From Siminovitchia fordii DSM 16014 = CIP 108821 (GTDB lineage Bacteria > Bacillota > Bacilli > Bacillales > Bacillaceae_C), in the NCBI RefSeq assembly GCF_000374565.1, contig NZ_KB894685.1, positions 248,001-312,000 on the forward strand: a DNA stretch of 64,000 bases. Direction: 5' to 3'. Positions 8,234-16,522 of this stretch are shown here, one piece after another. The translations under genes were made by a program, and so were the position numbers. Within the stretch, counting starts at the first letter, position 1. Each line of letters opens with the position of its first letter. The notes under the pieces were generated by a model. It had not been told where the DNA came from, searched no databases, and was given only the letters and a program-made list of their open reading frames with translations.

Positions 8234-8989
8234 TTGACAGAAATTCAAACCTTTTGTCAAAGCTGCGGCATGCCAATGACAGATTCCGAATTATTCGGAA
8301 CTGAAGTTTCTGGTGAAAAGAATGATGAATATTGCCGCTATTGTTATGACCAGGGAGATTTTTCACAACCGAATTTGACGATGGAAGAAATGATTGACTT
8401 TTGCATTTCAGTGTTAAAAGAGGATGGAATGGAAGAGGAAAAAGCAAAGACGATGTTAAAAAACACGATTCCTTTTTTGAAAAGGTGGAAAAAGAAGGAG
8501 CCAACCATCACACCCAAAATCATTAAAAAAGAGGCGTTCACCGTTTTAGGAATAAGCTCGAGAACTTCGAATGCTGCAGAAATAACTGGGGATGGAGAAA
8601 TCCCCAAAATATGGGACAGGTTTTTCAGTAAAGAAATTCAAGGACAATTCTCTAAACAGGGAAATGAAACTCCGATAATTGGCTTGTATTCAAACTATGA
8701 GAGCGATGTTTTCGGTGCATATACTTTTGCGGTCGGAAAGGAAATTTCCAATAAACAAACTGTTATAGAAGGTTTCCAGGTTTTTCACGTCCCACAAGCG
8801 AAATATGCTGTTTTTACGACAGAGGTTGGTCCTGTTTTAGAAATTGTTCCAAAGGCCTGGTCTGCCATCTGGCGATGGTTTGAAGAAAATAATTATGAGC
8901 GTACTTATACTGGTGATTTTGAGATATATGATGAAAGAAGTATCGATCCGAATGAAGCCCAGATAGATATTTTTGTTGCCATTCGATAA
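8234..8989 (+). CDS. Zinc-ribbon protein with GyrI-like effector-binding domain
   Basis: A 251-residue protein. Its N-terminal 35 residues hold a zinc ribbon (CQSCGMPM ... YCRYCYDQG). A short helical linker follows, then a GyrI-like/AraC-type effector-binding domain (about 90-250, including VIEGFQVFHVPQAKYAVF and FEIYDE). Such domains bind small hydrophobic or drug-like molecules. Translation probably starts at the TTG at 8234, which follows AAAGGAGGAG. It lies 73 bp after a WYL regulator with an intervening dyad, so the pair looks like a sensing module. The ligand is unknown. Confidence 0.75.
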   Translation: MTEIQTFCQSCGMPMTDSELFGTEVSGEKNDEYCRYCYDQGDFSQPNLTMEEMIDFCISVLKEDGMEEEKAKTMLKNTIPFLKRWKKKEPTITPKIIKKEAFTVLGISSRTSNAAEITGDGEIPKIWDRFFSKEIQGQFSKQGNETPIIGLYSNYESDVFGAYTFAVGKEISNKQTVIEGFQVFHVPQAKYAVFTTEVGPVLEIVPKAWSAIWRWFEENNYERTYTGDFEIYDERSIDPNEAQIDIFVAIR

Positions 8990-9256
8990 GAAAAAGGATG
9001 ATTATTTGTGTAAATACGATCGTATTTTCAAATGTTAGATAGTATTTCAGTTTAATAGTGAGACCCTTTTGCTGTTGGATATATAAACCTATCAGCCTCA
9101 AGAGTGATGATTATTTTTCGGCAATATCCTGCTTTCGATCGAGATGAAATGATCTTCTTCAGGACACAAGCATCATCATAAGAAGCTGGAATATTAACAA
9201 TAGAACTAAGCCCTTACTGTCTAAAGGTTGGTAAGGGCTTGCCCTTTTTATTAAGG
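8990..9256. other. Gene-free stretch after the GyrI-like gene
   Basis: No gene was seen here apart from the hairpin at 9208-9240. With the decayed frames at 9257-9452, this is about 460 bases without an intact gene. Confidence 0.5.
9208..9249 (+). terminator. Strong terminator-like hairpin
   Basis: AAGCCCTTAC (9208-9217) pairs perfectly with GTAAGGGCTT (9231-9240). GCCCTTTTTA follows on the plus strand. It lies 220 bp after the GyrI-like gene and could end that transcript, or be left over from a lost gene. Confidence 0.65.
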
Positions 9257-9452
9257 TCATATTACTGTACTACTCCCATAATTCTGCATTAAATCAACCA
9301 GATATTCTACGTCTTCTCCAACGCCATGGATAAGAGCCGAGCCACGCTTATGCTGCAAGCTTAACACCCTGTTATCATAATAAAACTCTGCCACTCGTAA
9401 TTAGCGAAGCAACACCTGCCGTTTTGATCCCATTATTACGTAGTGATTCACC
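9257..9452 (-). pseudogene. Frameshifted remnant of a small gene
   Basis: Two minus-strand frames read like one broken protein. The upstream one is GESLRNNGIKTAGVASLITS (from 9452). The downstream one, in another frame, is YYDNRVLSLQHKRGSALIHG and then VGEDVEYLVDLMQNYG, ending at a TGA at 9259-9257. Neither has its own start. They follow directly on the small membrane ORF at 9448-9561, again in a different frame. The whole could therefore be one gene of about 100 codons with two frameshifts. I do not recognise the family. Confidence 0.4.
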
Positions 9453-9561
9453 TTCTCTTTTCTGCTGCTATTGCACATTTATTCCACATTAAAATAATGC
9501 CGATTAATAGTAAAACCACACCGAAAATGCACACTGTCATCACTCCTATCATCATCCCCAT
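9448..9561 (-). CDS. Small single-span membrane peptide, 37 residues
   Basis: The ATG at 9561 lies 4 bp after the permease stop, with GGAG overlapping that stop, so it is placed for coupled translation. The product has a short start (MGMMIGVMTV), one hydrophobic span (about residues 8-26, CIFGVVLLLIGIILMW) and a basic tail (AAEKRR). It may be a true small partner of the ABC transporter, or the N-terminal piece of the broken gene that follows in other frames. Confidence 0.4.
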   Translation of the reverse strand: MGMMIGVMTVCIFGVVLLLIGIILMWNKCAIAAEKRR

Positions 9562-9565
9562 TTTC

Positions 9566-10264
9566 TCACTCCAAATCAATTTGATTAATATGACGAATTG
9601 TCCATACTACGAGACCAAATGCCACGAATGCTAAAATGACAGGAATATACCAGATACTTGCAAGTGAAAAGTCTGGACCAAAGGACTGGCATGAAATACA
9701 AACGACCAAAATAGACGCAACAATTGTCGCAGGGACTGAATACTTTTTCATTCCAAAATATAGAGGAACAAGAGAAGCACCTGCACTTGCAAAGCAAAAT
9801 AACATAGCTCTCGGCAATTCGTTGAAGAAATCATTCATGGTAACCTCTAAACCAACTACAAGCGGAAAAAAAGAGTTCAATAATATGAAAATACCATTTA
9901 CAAAAAGGTTAGCTACAATCATTGATACAAAGGTAAAAAGAAAAATAAGAAGCAACTTCGTAATGATTAATTTCTTACGATTTACCGGATAAGAAAACAT
10001 CACTAAAACTGTCCGGTTTTTAAACTCTGAAATCACCATTTTTGCAATCAGGACACCCGCAAAGACAGTAAAACTTCCTCTTGCAATAGCGCTGCTTATT
10101 GTAAAAAAATGAGCCGCTGTTTGAAATTCAAGCCCGTTCTCGTGACTTTCTATTATTGGAATTCCACAGGCTAAGACCGTTATACAAAAAATCACAATGA
10201 TACTTGCTTTAAAAAAATTATTGACTCGGTATTTTTGTAGTTCTAATTTCATCAAATGGTACAA
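9566..10264 (-). CDS. ABC-2 type transporter permease
   Basis: A 232-residue membrane protein with about six hydrophobic segments and a KMVISEFKNRTVLVMFSYPV segment that fits the coupling region of ABC-2 permeases. It begins 13 bp after the ATPase gene and ends with the basic, membrane-proximal tail RHINQIDLE. With the ATPase it would form an exporter of the bacitracin or lantibiotic immunity type (BcrAB-like). The substrate is an inference from gene context. Confidence 0.8.
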   Translation of the reverse strand: MYHLMKLELQKYRVNNFFKASIIVIFCITVLACGIPIIESHENGLEFQTAAHFFTISSAIARGSFTVFAGVLIAKMVISEFKNRTVLVMFSYPVNRKKLIITKLLLIFLFTFVSMIVANLFVNGIFILLNSFFPLVVGLEVTMNDFFNELPRAMLFCFASAGASLVPLYFGMKKYSVPATIVASILVVCISCQSFGPDFSLASIWYIPVILAFVAFGLVVWTIRHINQIDLE

Positions 10265-10277
10265 AACATGTCATCTC

Positions 10278-11192
10278 CTACAAATCGCTTTTCATCTTCT
10301 TCAAAAAATACTCTTCTAATGTTACTCGTTTTTGTTCGATCGATTGAATTTGTATATGCTCTAATATCAATACCCTTGAAATCATTGTACTTGGAATTGG
10401 TGAATCATAAATTCGTATCATTCCATCTTTTAATACTTTAAAATTCTGAATACCGAATCGTTCATGAAGCAGCACCGCTGCTTTTTGAGGCTGCTCCACA
10501 ATCATTTCAATATACTCAGTATTTTGCTTTCGGATATCTTCCATTGATATTTCTTCAATGACACGACCTTTTTTAATGATCCCAATCGTATCAGCAATTT
10601 GTTCAATTTCACCGATAATATGACTCGAAATCAAAATCGTCATACCATATTCTTTATTCAATGTCTGAAATAAATTTCGCATTGATTGAATCCCTTCAGA
10701 ATCCAGCCCATTAATCGGTTCATCCAAAATTAATAGTTCAGGCTTTGTCAAAATTGCTCGCGCCACACAAAGTCGTTGACGCATACCAAGCGATAAGTTT
10801 TTAGGTAGCTTTTCTCCAACACCTTCAAGGCCAACCTTTTCTAAGGCATCTTCAATCGCCGTGGGATGATGGTAGCCCATATAAGCACAATGCAATTCTA
10901 AATTTTTGCGTACAGTTAGATTTTCATAAAAGATGGGATATTCTATCATGCTCCCAACTCGTTTCAAATAGCCAAAGGATTCTTCTTTAACCTTTTCACC
11001 GAACAGCCAGCGTTCGCCTGATGTTGGATTGATCATATTCATCAAAATTTTCATTATCGTTGATTTTCCCGCTCCATTTGCACCTAAAAATCCGTAAATT
11101 TCACCTTTACGAATATGTAAGTTTACATTAATTAATGCTTCATGGTCTTGAAAAACTTTTGTTATATTTTTCAGCTGCACAACAAATTCCAT
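10278..11192 (-). CDS. ABC transporter ATP-binding protein, peptide-immunity type
   Basis: A 304-residue ATPase with Walker A GANGAGKST, the signature LSLGMRQRL, Walker B LLILDEP, the D-loop region and the switch His in ISSHIIGEIEQ. The C-terminal 80 residues form the accessory domain found in BcrA/NatA-like proteins. The start ATG follows a strong GGGGGAGG site. It is preceded by an 87-bp gap with direct repeats that may bind the upstream response regulator. It works with the adjacent permease. Confidence 0.88.
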   Translation of the reverse strand: MEFVVQLKNITKVFQDHEALINVNLHIRKGEIYGFLGANGAGKSTIMKILMNMINPTSGERWLFGEKVKEESFGYLKRVGSMIEYPIFYENLTVRKNLELHCAYMGYHHPTAIEDALEKVGLEGVGEKLPKNLSLGMRQRLCVARAILTKPELLILDEPINGLDSEGIQSMRNLFQTLNKEYGMTILISSHIIGEIEQIADTIGIIKKGRVIEEISMEDIRKQNTEYIEMIVEQPQKAAVLLHERFGIQNFKVLKDGMIRIYDSPIPSTMISRVLILEHIQIQSIEQKRVTLEEYFLKKMKSDL

Positions 11193-11237
11193 ATCTCCTG
11201 CCTCCCCCTCACAAATTCATTCTAAGCACCGATCTTT

Positions 11238-11271
11238 TCTTATTTCTGTCTTATTTCTTACAAAAATCTTA
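11238..11271 (-). promoter_or_regulatory. Candidate response-regulator binding repeats before the ABC genes
   Basis: On the plus strand TCTTATTTCT occurs at 11238-11247 and again at 11249-11258, exactly one helical turn (11 bp) apart, with a partial TCTTA at 11267. Closely spaced direct repeats are the usual target of OmpR-type dimers. They lie in the only sizeable gap of this cassette, between the kinase and ATPase genes. Confidence 0.4.
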
Positions 11272-11279
11272 CGTTTCGC

Positions 11280-12206
11280 TCAGCGCTTCCATTGAATCGT
11301 AAAGTTTGTTTCTTTATAAGGCTTGGACGCTACTTGAATTACACCATCCATTGCCTCCACTAATCGTTTTGTAATTGTCAGACCTAATCCACTTCCTTGA
11401 AATGCTTTATTGCGTGATTCTTCTAACGTATACATTCGTTCAAATACACGCTCCTGCTGAATTTCATCCAAACCTTTTCCACGATCTATGATTTGAATAG
11501 TAATAAATTGCTTATCTTCACATAAATGAAGTCCAAACCAGTTACCATCAGCTCCGTATTTCAATGCATTCGAAATTAAATTATTAAAAATTCGATTTAA
11601 CGCCTCTTCATTCCCTCTCATCCAAATCGGTCTATCCGGCAACTGAATATCCACTTCAAAGCCTTTCGTTTCAATCAATTCGTAAAAAGCAAGCAAATTT
11701 TGTTTAGCAATCTCCGTTAAATTTACACGCTCTAATTCAATCACCTGGTCACCGGATTCCAATTTTGCCAAGTCAAAAAAGGTATTCATTAAATGTATTA
11801 GCTCATTAGCTTTTCTTCGTACTTTTCTTAGTAACTGCGCTTGTTCCGATGCAGGCAAGTTTGATTGATTCTCCAGCATTTCCAAATAACCAACAATAAC
11901 GGTCAAAGGTGTTTTCAAATCATGTGAGATATTCGCAAGCATCCGTTTCATTGATGCCTCTGTATGTATAAAATTTCTTTCATGTTCTCTACTTCGATCA
12001 AGCAGTTGATTGATTTGCATCATTAAATGAACGACCTGCTTATCGTCTGTTACAATTTGAATCTGCTCTCTTGTAGAATCCATCATAATTCCTTCTAACT
12101 TTTCTGCCATATAACGTAAATGTTGATCTTTTTCTTGCTTTGCACGATACTGTAAAAACAAAATAATACATAAAAACATAACCATAATGCTCAATAAAAC
12201 AATCAT
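11280..12206 (-). CDS. Sensor histidine kinase with a single N-terminal membrane segment
   Basis: A 308-residue kinase with one N-terminal span (about 2-20) and almost no external part. HisKA carries His95 in ISHDLKTPLT. The ATP-binding domain has the N box (IFNNLISNALKYG), DRGKGLDE and GSGLGLTITK. Such short kinases usually sense through the membrane or through their ABC partner, as in BceS/BcrS-like systems. It overlaps the response-regulator gene by 4 bp and lies 87 bp upstream of the ATPase gene. Confidence 0.88.
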   Translation of the reverse strand: MIVLLSIMVMFLCIILFLQYRAKQEKDQHLRYMAEKLEGIMMDSTREQIQIVTDDKQVVHLMMQINQLLDRSREHERNFIHTEASMKRMLANISHDLKTPLTVIVGYLEMLENQSNLPASEQAQLLRKVRRKANELIHLMNTFFDLAKLESGDQVIELERVNLTEIAKQNLLAFYELIETKGFEVDIQLPDRPIWMRGNEEALNRIFNNLISNALKYGADGNWFGLHLCEDKQFITIQIIDRGKGLDEIQQERVFERMYTLEESRNKAFQGSGLGLTITKRLVEAMDGVIQVASKPYKETNFTIQWKR

Positions 12207-12907
12207 TCGAATTCACCTAATTTATAGCCAATTCCCCAAAGCGTCTTAATGTATTGAGGCTTCGAAGGATTGTCTTCAATTTTTTCTCGAAGTCGTCGGA
12301 TATGCACATTAATAATATTTTCATCGCCGTAATATTTTTCATTCCAAACAGAACGATAGATTTGCTCTTTTGTAAAGACTTTTTTCGGATACTCAATGAA
12401 CAAACATAAAATCGCCCATTCTGTCGCTGTCAAATTCAGTATCTCTCCATTTTTAGTTACTTGATGATTTTCTCGATCCAACTGAATGTCGTGCACTTGA
12501 ATAATAGATGATGCGACTGGCATTTTGTCTTCTGCATATTGTGTCGAACGCCGAATTAAAGCTTTCACTCGTGCAGATAACTCTACCATTGAAAAAGGCT
12601 TAGTTACGTAATCGTCAGCACCAAATCCTAATCCCAGTGCCTTATCTACATCACTATCTTTTGCTGATAAAATCATAACGGGCGTAAAACTTTTTGTCCG
12701 TACAAGCTGTAAAAAATCCATTCCGTTTAACTTTGGCAGCATCAAATCCAGCAAAATTAAATCATAAGAGTTATTCATGAACTTCTCCATCGCTTCTTCT
12801 CCATCATAGGCACACTCTACCTGATAATGTTCATTTGTTAAGTGAATATTGAGCATTTCGCTAATTTCTATATCATCTTCCACTAATAAAATTTTTCGCT
12901 TCTCCAT
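12203..12907 (-). CDS. OmpR-family response regulator
   Basis: A 234-residue regulator. The receiver domain has Asp54 in LILLDLMLPK, the acidic pair near residues 10-12 and the Lys in DDYVTKPFS. The C-terminal winged helix is complete (INVHIRRLREKIE ... IKTLWGIGYKL). The ATG follows AAAAGGAG. It is the first gene of the regulator-kinase-ATPase-permease unit. It probably switches on the transporter genes through the direct repeats in front of the ATPase gene. Confidence 0.9.
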   Translation of the reverse strand: MEKRKILLVEDDIEISEMLNIHLTNEHYQVECAYDGEEAMEKFMNNSYDLILLDLMLPKLNGMDFLQLVRTKSFTPVMILSAKDSDVDKALGLGFGADDYVTKPFSMVELSARVKALIRRSTQYAEDKMPVASSIIQVHDIQLDRENHQVTKNGEILNLTATEWAILCLFIEYPKKVFTKEQIYRSVWNEKYYGDENIINVHIRRLREKIEDNPSKPQYIKTLWGIGYKLGEFE

Positions 12908-13139
12908 TTTTTCTCCTTTTTTCGTGATGAACTTTCCATAATGATAGCAAGATTTTTTACGAATCAGTGAAAAAAGTGATTTTACTTCAATTAAATATAC
13001 TTTTCACAACTATCATATTACCATTTCGAAAACCGAGAATACTTTCCACCCCATGATTATACTGGTAATCAACAAGATTAACATCGTCATACACAGGACA
13101 TTCCCCTAAAGCCTGAACCAATGATGGGTGCACAATGAT

Positions 13140-13173
13140 AAAAAGCCGCTATCTTTTTTCAGCGGCTTTTTTC
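13140..13173. terminator. Bidirectional terminator at the end of the 101-residue gene
   Basis: AAAAGCCGCT (13141-13150) pairs perfectly with AGCGGCTTTT (13161-13170). The T-tract is strong on the plus strand (TTTTTTC) and short on the minus strand (TTTTAT). The stop codon of the minus-strand gene lies inside the hairpin. Confidence 0.7.
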
Positions 13174-13454
13174 TTAACATTTTTACTGATGTCAATTGCT
13201 ATCTCAGCAAAACTCCTGTGAAGTTTTTCAATCTCATCCTGGGTCGGCTCCCTTTTTGGAACATGAAGTTTTATCAGTCCGTGCTTACCCTGAATCTCAA
13301 TAATGTCATATTCCTCCACATTCTTCTTATGCCGTTTTTTTCCAACTTCTGTAGCGGAGCTCCTATCTTTAATGAGTAAATTTTTTCCCTCTGATAGTTT
13401 GCTTGAGCAAACTGACTGTCTATTTTTCTCTACTGCCAATGCATTGGCTCTCAT
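13149..13454 (-). CDS. Small basic protein, function unknown
   Basis: A 101-residue, lysine-rich soluble protein with a low-complexity N-terminal half. A more ordered C-terminal half follows, containing EEYDIIEIQGKHGLIKLHVP and then DEIEKLHRSFAEIAIDISKN, probably a short beta unit followed by a helix. The ATG follows AGAAGGAAGTGA at good spacing and a terminator hairpin overlaps the stop. It therefore looks like a real single gene. I do not recognise the family. Its place near the recombinase and its small, charged nature would fit a DNA-binding helper, but nothing in the sequence proves that. Confidence 0.6.
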   Translation of the reverse strand: MRANALAVEKNRQSVCSSKLSEGKNLLIKDRSSATEVGKKRHKKNVEEYDIIEIQGKHGLIKLHVPKREPTQDEIEKLHRSFAEIAIDISKNVKKKAAEKR

Positions 13455-14039
13455 GAACAGGTCACTTCCTTCTCTTGATGTTCAGCCAAGGGCAATATGA
13501 TTATATGAGCATACAGGCAGTCCACATTACGCCTCTTGATCATTTCTTTTTTGATCTTCGGCTTTTCTCTTTTAGACAGTCAAATCTTCATCAATTCTTA
13601 TTGCTTTTCCTCTTATATTTTTCCCTATAATAGGTCTTTCCTATAATGAAAAAAGACTCGGAATTGACCACCCTATCTTTTGGAATTCACGGTCTATAGC
13701 AAATGTGTTCCTGCTATCACTTCTGCCATCTTACAAGCTTTCTTCAAGAGGCTAGGTTTCATCTGAATCGGAATTCTTCGTCTAAAAAAGCCCATCTACT
13801 TATGTAGACGGGCTTTGCCTTAAAACTTATACCGCTTTTCAACTTTATATAGACACCGTGATCTCAAAGGAATATTCATTTCAGAGAACTGGCCTTTCGT
13901 CTTCTTTTTTGTCTCAGACTTTTCCATAAAGAGAACTTTCTAGCCACTTTTTTTCCATCTTGCCTGTTTTATGAGGGGAAGTTATGACGCTCCTTTTTCT
14001 TTCAAACCTGTGAATTGGAACCTGCATTCATTATTGATT
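13455..14039. other. Gene-free stretch with one terminator and a possible leader peptide
   Basis: I find no complete gene in these 585 bases. A minus-strand frame of 30 codons (start 13543, MIKRRNVDCLYAHIIILPLA) ends in an ATGA overlap with the start of the 101-residue gene. It could be a coupled leader peptide, but its ribosome site is weak. The hairpin at 13787-13816 probably belongs to the caspase-like gene. Confidence 0.45.
13784..13816 (-). terminator. Terminator, probably of the caspase-like gene
   Basis: AAAGCCCATCTAC (13787-13799) pairs with GTAGACGGGCTTT (13804-13816) with one mismatch and a 4-nt loop. On the minus strand a run of T (TTTTTTAG) follows. It lies about 220 bp past the stop of the gene at 14040, the only minus-strand gene upstream of it. 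Confidence 0.6.
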
Positions 14040-14597
14040 TTATTGGGATAAATAGATTTTATATATAGAAGTTTCTTCGTCGATAGACCTTGCGATTTCA
14101 AATGCTTCTTGCTGGCTTTTATTATTGTTTATTATTTCGTACATAAACCTTATAAGAAACATTAAATTAGAATTACCATCTATATAATCATCTGGACCTA
14201 TATAAGAATGGCAACCGCTTTTAAGAAATGCCTTTGCTAAAGATTCTCTCCCTAACGTACAACCTGCTGCAATAACTTTTACACCTTTCAATTTAGAAAA
14301 TCGCAGTACATCTTGAGCATTAAAAAACTCCCCCCTTGGCTCATCAAGTTCATAGATATCTTCACCTAATTCATTCATACAAAACCTTCCTTCATCACCA
14401 TGGAAGTTTAATATTAGATAATCAATTTTATCTTCTCGATCTTCACCAGATAATACCTCTACTAAATCATTTGGTCTTCCTATCCAATGCATAGTGACCC
14501 GTGCCCCAAAGTATTCAAGTGTTGATCGTAATGCATATGATTCCATATCACAATCATGACCTACTGCTAAGCTAATATAAAATTCAGGTTTGCTCAT
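14040..14597 (-). CDS. Stand-alone caspase-like (clan CD) protein
   Basis: A 185-residue protein with the hallmarks of a caspase/CHAT-type cysteine peptidase. A hydrophobic strand leads to a catalytic-type His (YLILNFHGDEG, His66). A second strand leads to Cys (VKVIAAGCTLG, Cys113), followed by the helix ESLAKAFLKSGCHSYIGP, which is typical after the nucleophile. There is no transmembrane or adaptor domain. It has a good ribosome site (AAAAAGGGG). In other bacteria such peptidases often act in defence or regulated cell death with partner genes; no clear partner is adjacent here. The fold call is made by eye from the motif pair. Confidence 0.6.
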   Translation of the reverse strand: MSKPEFYISLAVGHDCDMESYALRSTLEYFGARVTMHWIGRPNDLVEVLSGEDREDKIDYLILNFHGDEGRFCMNELGEDIYELDEPRGEFFNAQDVLRFSKLKGVKVIAAGCTLGRESLAKAFLKSGCHSYIGPDDYIDGNSNLMFLIRFMYEIINNNKSQQEAFEIARSIDEETSIYKIYLSQ

Positions 14598-14895
14598 TTC
14601 TATATCCCCTTTTTATATTCACATCGTTTTATTGTCCTCAATTCTGATACTAAAAGTTTTCAGACCTTACTTTCATACATTTAAAGTCACCTGGCTAATC
14701 AATATCCCCTTCCATTCACACATGATTAAAATCTTTATATTATCGCGTTTAAACGAATCGAAATTGATGACAAATCCACATCATTAACAACATAAGAATA
14801 AACCGAATATCTTTTAACTTTTTTAATAATTGTCTGATTCGATGTTGGATATATATGTCACAAGAGTATGATACCAAATGAAAGGGGCATTTTCA
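14598..14895. promoter_or_regulatory. Upstream region of the recombinase gene
   Basis: This AT-rich spacer lies between divergent genes. The 9-mer GTATGATAC at 14866-14874 recurs, inverted, at the dpaB junction. ATATA at 14851-14855, 14 bp ahead of GATACCAA at 14870-14877, loosely resembles a sigma-E promoter. However, the implied start would fall in or next to the ribosome site, so I rate this low. AAAGGGG at 14881-14887 is the likely ribosome site for the TTG at 14896. Confidence 0.35.
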
Positions 14896-16521
14896 TTGTC
14901 AGTAGCAAAGAAGACAATTGAAACATTCGGGATTACTTCTATAATTAATTACCTCAGAAAATCCCGGCAAGATGAAGAACGTGAAAAGAAAACGGGAGAA
15001 GATACTCTTCATGAGCAAAAAAAATTAATGGACCGCGTGTTATCCGAATTTGGGCTCCCATATGAACAGCGTCCTGAAATTGGTTCCGGTGACAAGATTG
15101 CAACCCGGCCAGTCTTTAAGCAAGTAATAATAGACTTAGATAGAGGCAAGTTCGACGCTATTGCTGTCAAGGAAATTTCTCGGATGGGCAGGGGATCATA
15201 CACGGATATGGGAACTATTTATGACCTTATTATTGAAAAGAGAATATTCATCATTACTCCATGGAAGATTTATGACCCCACGAACCCTTCAGATTTGCGT
15301 CAAATTCGCTTTGAATTGTTTATGTCAAGAGAAGAGTTTGAAACGACCAGAGAGCGATTAACCGGCGGCAGATACAACGCTGCTATGGAGGGGAAATGGG
15401 TAAGCGGTCCTGCCCCATTTGGATATGATTATAATCATGAAACCAAAAAACTGATAATGAATGAAACTGAAGCCGAAACCGTAAGATTGATATTTGATTT
15501 TTACGCAAATGGTATTATCTTGAATAACGGCAGACGGAAACTGGTCCAATTCCGGGCGCTGGCAACATACTTGACACGAATAGGTATAAAAACACCAAAA
15601 GGTAAGAAAAATTGGGGTGTCGCAAGCCTGCGTTACTTGCTCGAAAACGATCTTTATATAGGAGTTTTGCGGTATAACACCACCCAAACAACAACAGACG
15701 GAAAAAAAGTCCCCAGGCCCCAAGATGAGCATATAATTGTACGCGATGCACATCCCCCTATCATCGACATGGATACTTGGAACAGGGTTCAATATAGAAT
15801 AGAAAATCGTGAAGGAACCACAAAAACAAAGTTAGACTTTGAACCGAACGAATTGGCTGGATTGTGTGTATGCAAAATGTGCGGACGAAAATTCATTCGA
15901 AGACATTCTAAACGAAAGTATAAAAAAAAGGATGGCTCTTATAGTGTTTATATAAAAGATTTTCTTTTTTGCGGAACAACCGGTTGTACTTATGTAAAAT
16001 TTACTAGCATAGAAGAGGATCTGTTAGAAACACTCAGATTTTTGAAAGGACTTGACCCCATCGCTTTAGAAGCCCAGTTAAATCGTATACGCATAGAAGA
16101 AAAGCCCAGTCGTGCAAAAGACGATATGAAAGAGTATATAAAAATACGGGAAGAAGAAATTAAACGAAGAATGAATTTTATTTATGATAAATACGAAACA
16201 GGAATTTACACGGATGAGATGTTTCTAGAAAGGAAAGATGAGCTAGATAAGGAATTAGATAACTTAAAAAAAGTTAAAGTGGATGATGACATTCAGGAAG
16301 AAAGAAAGCGAATCGATATCAAATTAGTGAAAAGCAACCTTACGAATATTTTAGAAGCATACAAAAAGGCAGATAGCAAATCAGTCAAAAACCAGTTGCT
16401 CCACTTGGTCTTCAGTCAAGTAAATATAGAAATCCTTGAAAAAGGAAGGGGAAGAAAGGCCGCTGTCCATATGATTGAACCTTATTTAAGAAGCAGTTTC
16501 TTTACTCCGGAGAGCGTATGA
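14896..16521 (+). CDS. Large serine recombinase of a dpaB-interrupting element
   Basis: A 541-residue site-specific recombinase. The N-terminal resolvase domain carries the nucleophile in NYLRKSRQDEE (Ser23) and the arginine-rich active site around KEISRMGRGS. A Recombinase domain follows (about 150-265, GKWVSGPAPFGYDY). A zinc ribbon comes next (CVCKMCGRKF ... FLFCGTTGC), then a long coiled coil. I prefer the TTG at 14896 over the ATG at 14878 because AAAGGGG lies 8 bases before the TTG and after the ATG. Such enzymes cut and join attP/attB without homology. Its 3' end lies 42 bp from the broken dpaB, so it should be the integrase and excisionase of this element, functionally like SpoIVCA of skin. 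Confidence 0.88.
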   Translation: MSVAKKTIETFGITSIINYLRKSRQDEEREKKTGEDTLHEQKKLMDRVLSEFGLPYEQRPEIGSGDKIATRPVFKQVIIDLDRGKFDAIAVKEISRMGRGSYTDMGTIYDLIIEKRIFIITPWKIYDPTNPSDLRQIRFELFMSREEFETTRERLTGGRYNAAMEGKWVSGPAPFGYDYNHETKKLIMNETEAETVRLIFDFYANGIILNNGRRKLVQFRALATYLTRIGIKTPKGKKNWGVASLRYLLENDLYIGVLRYNTTQTTTDGKKVPRPQDEHIIVRDAHPPIIDMDTWNRVQYRIENREGTTKTKLDFEPNELAGLCVCKMCGRKFIRRHSKRKYKKKDGSYSVYIKDFLFCGTTGCTYVKFTSIEEDLLETLRFLKGLDPIALEAQLNRIRIEEKPSRAKDDMKEYIKIREEEIKRRMNFIYDKYETGIYTDEMFLERKDELDKELDNLKKVKVDDDIQEERKRIDIKLVKSNLTNILEAYKKADSKSVKNQLLHLVFSQVNIEILEKGRGRKAAVHMIEPYLRSSFFTPESV

Positions 16522-16522
16522 G

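Noticed and set aside
13500-14040. Search for tRNA or CRISPR repeats in the gene-free stretches of the element
   Set aside because: No cloverleaf with a TTCRANY loop and no regularly spaced repeats were seen; only single hairpins.
1-14877. The left region as a prophage
   Set aside because: Apart from the recombinase there are no capsid, tail, terminase, lysis or phage replication genes in the visible part; the cargo is transport, sensing and metabolism. The unseen remainder might differ.
14878-14895. ATG at 14878 as the start of the recombinase
   Set aside because: The only good ribosome site (AAAGGGG) lies downstream of this ATG and 8 bases before the TTG at 14896. The extra six residues do not resemble the family.
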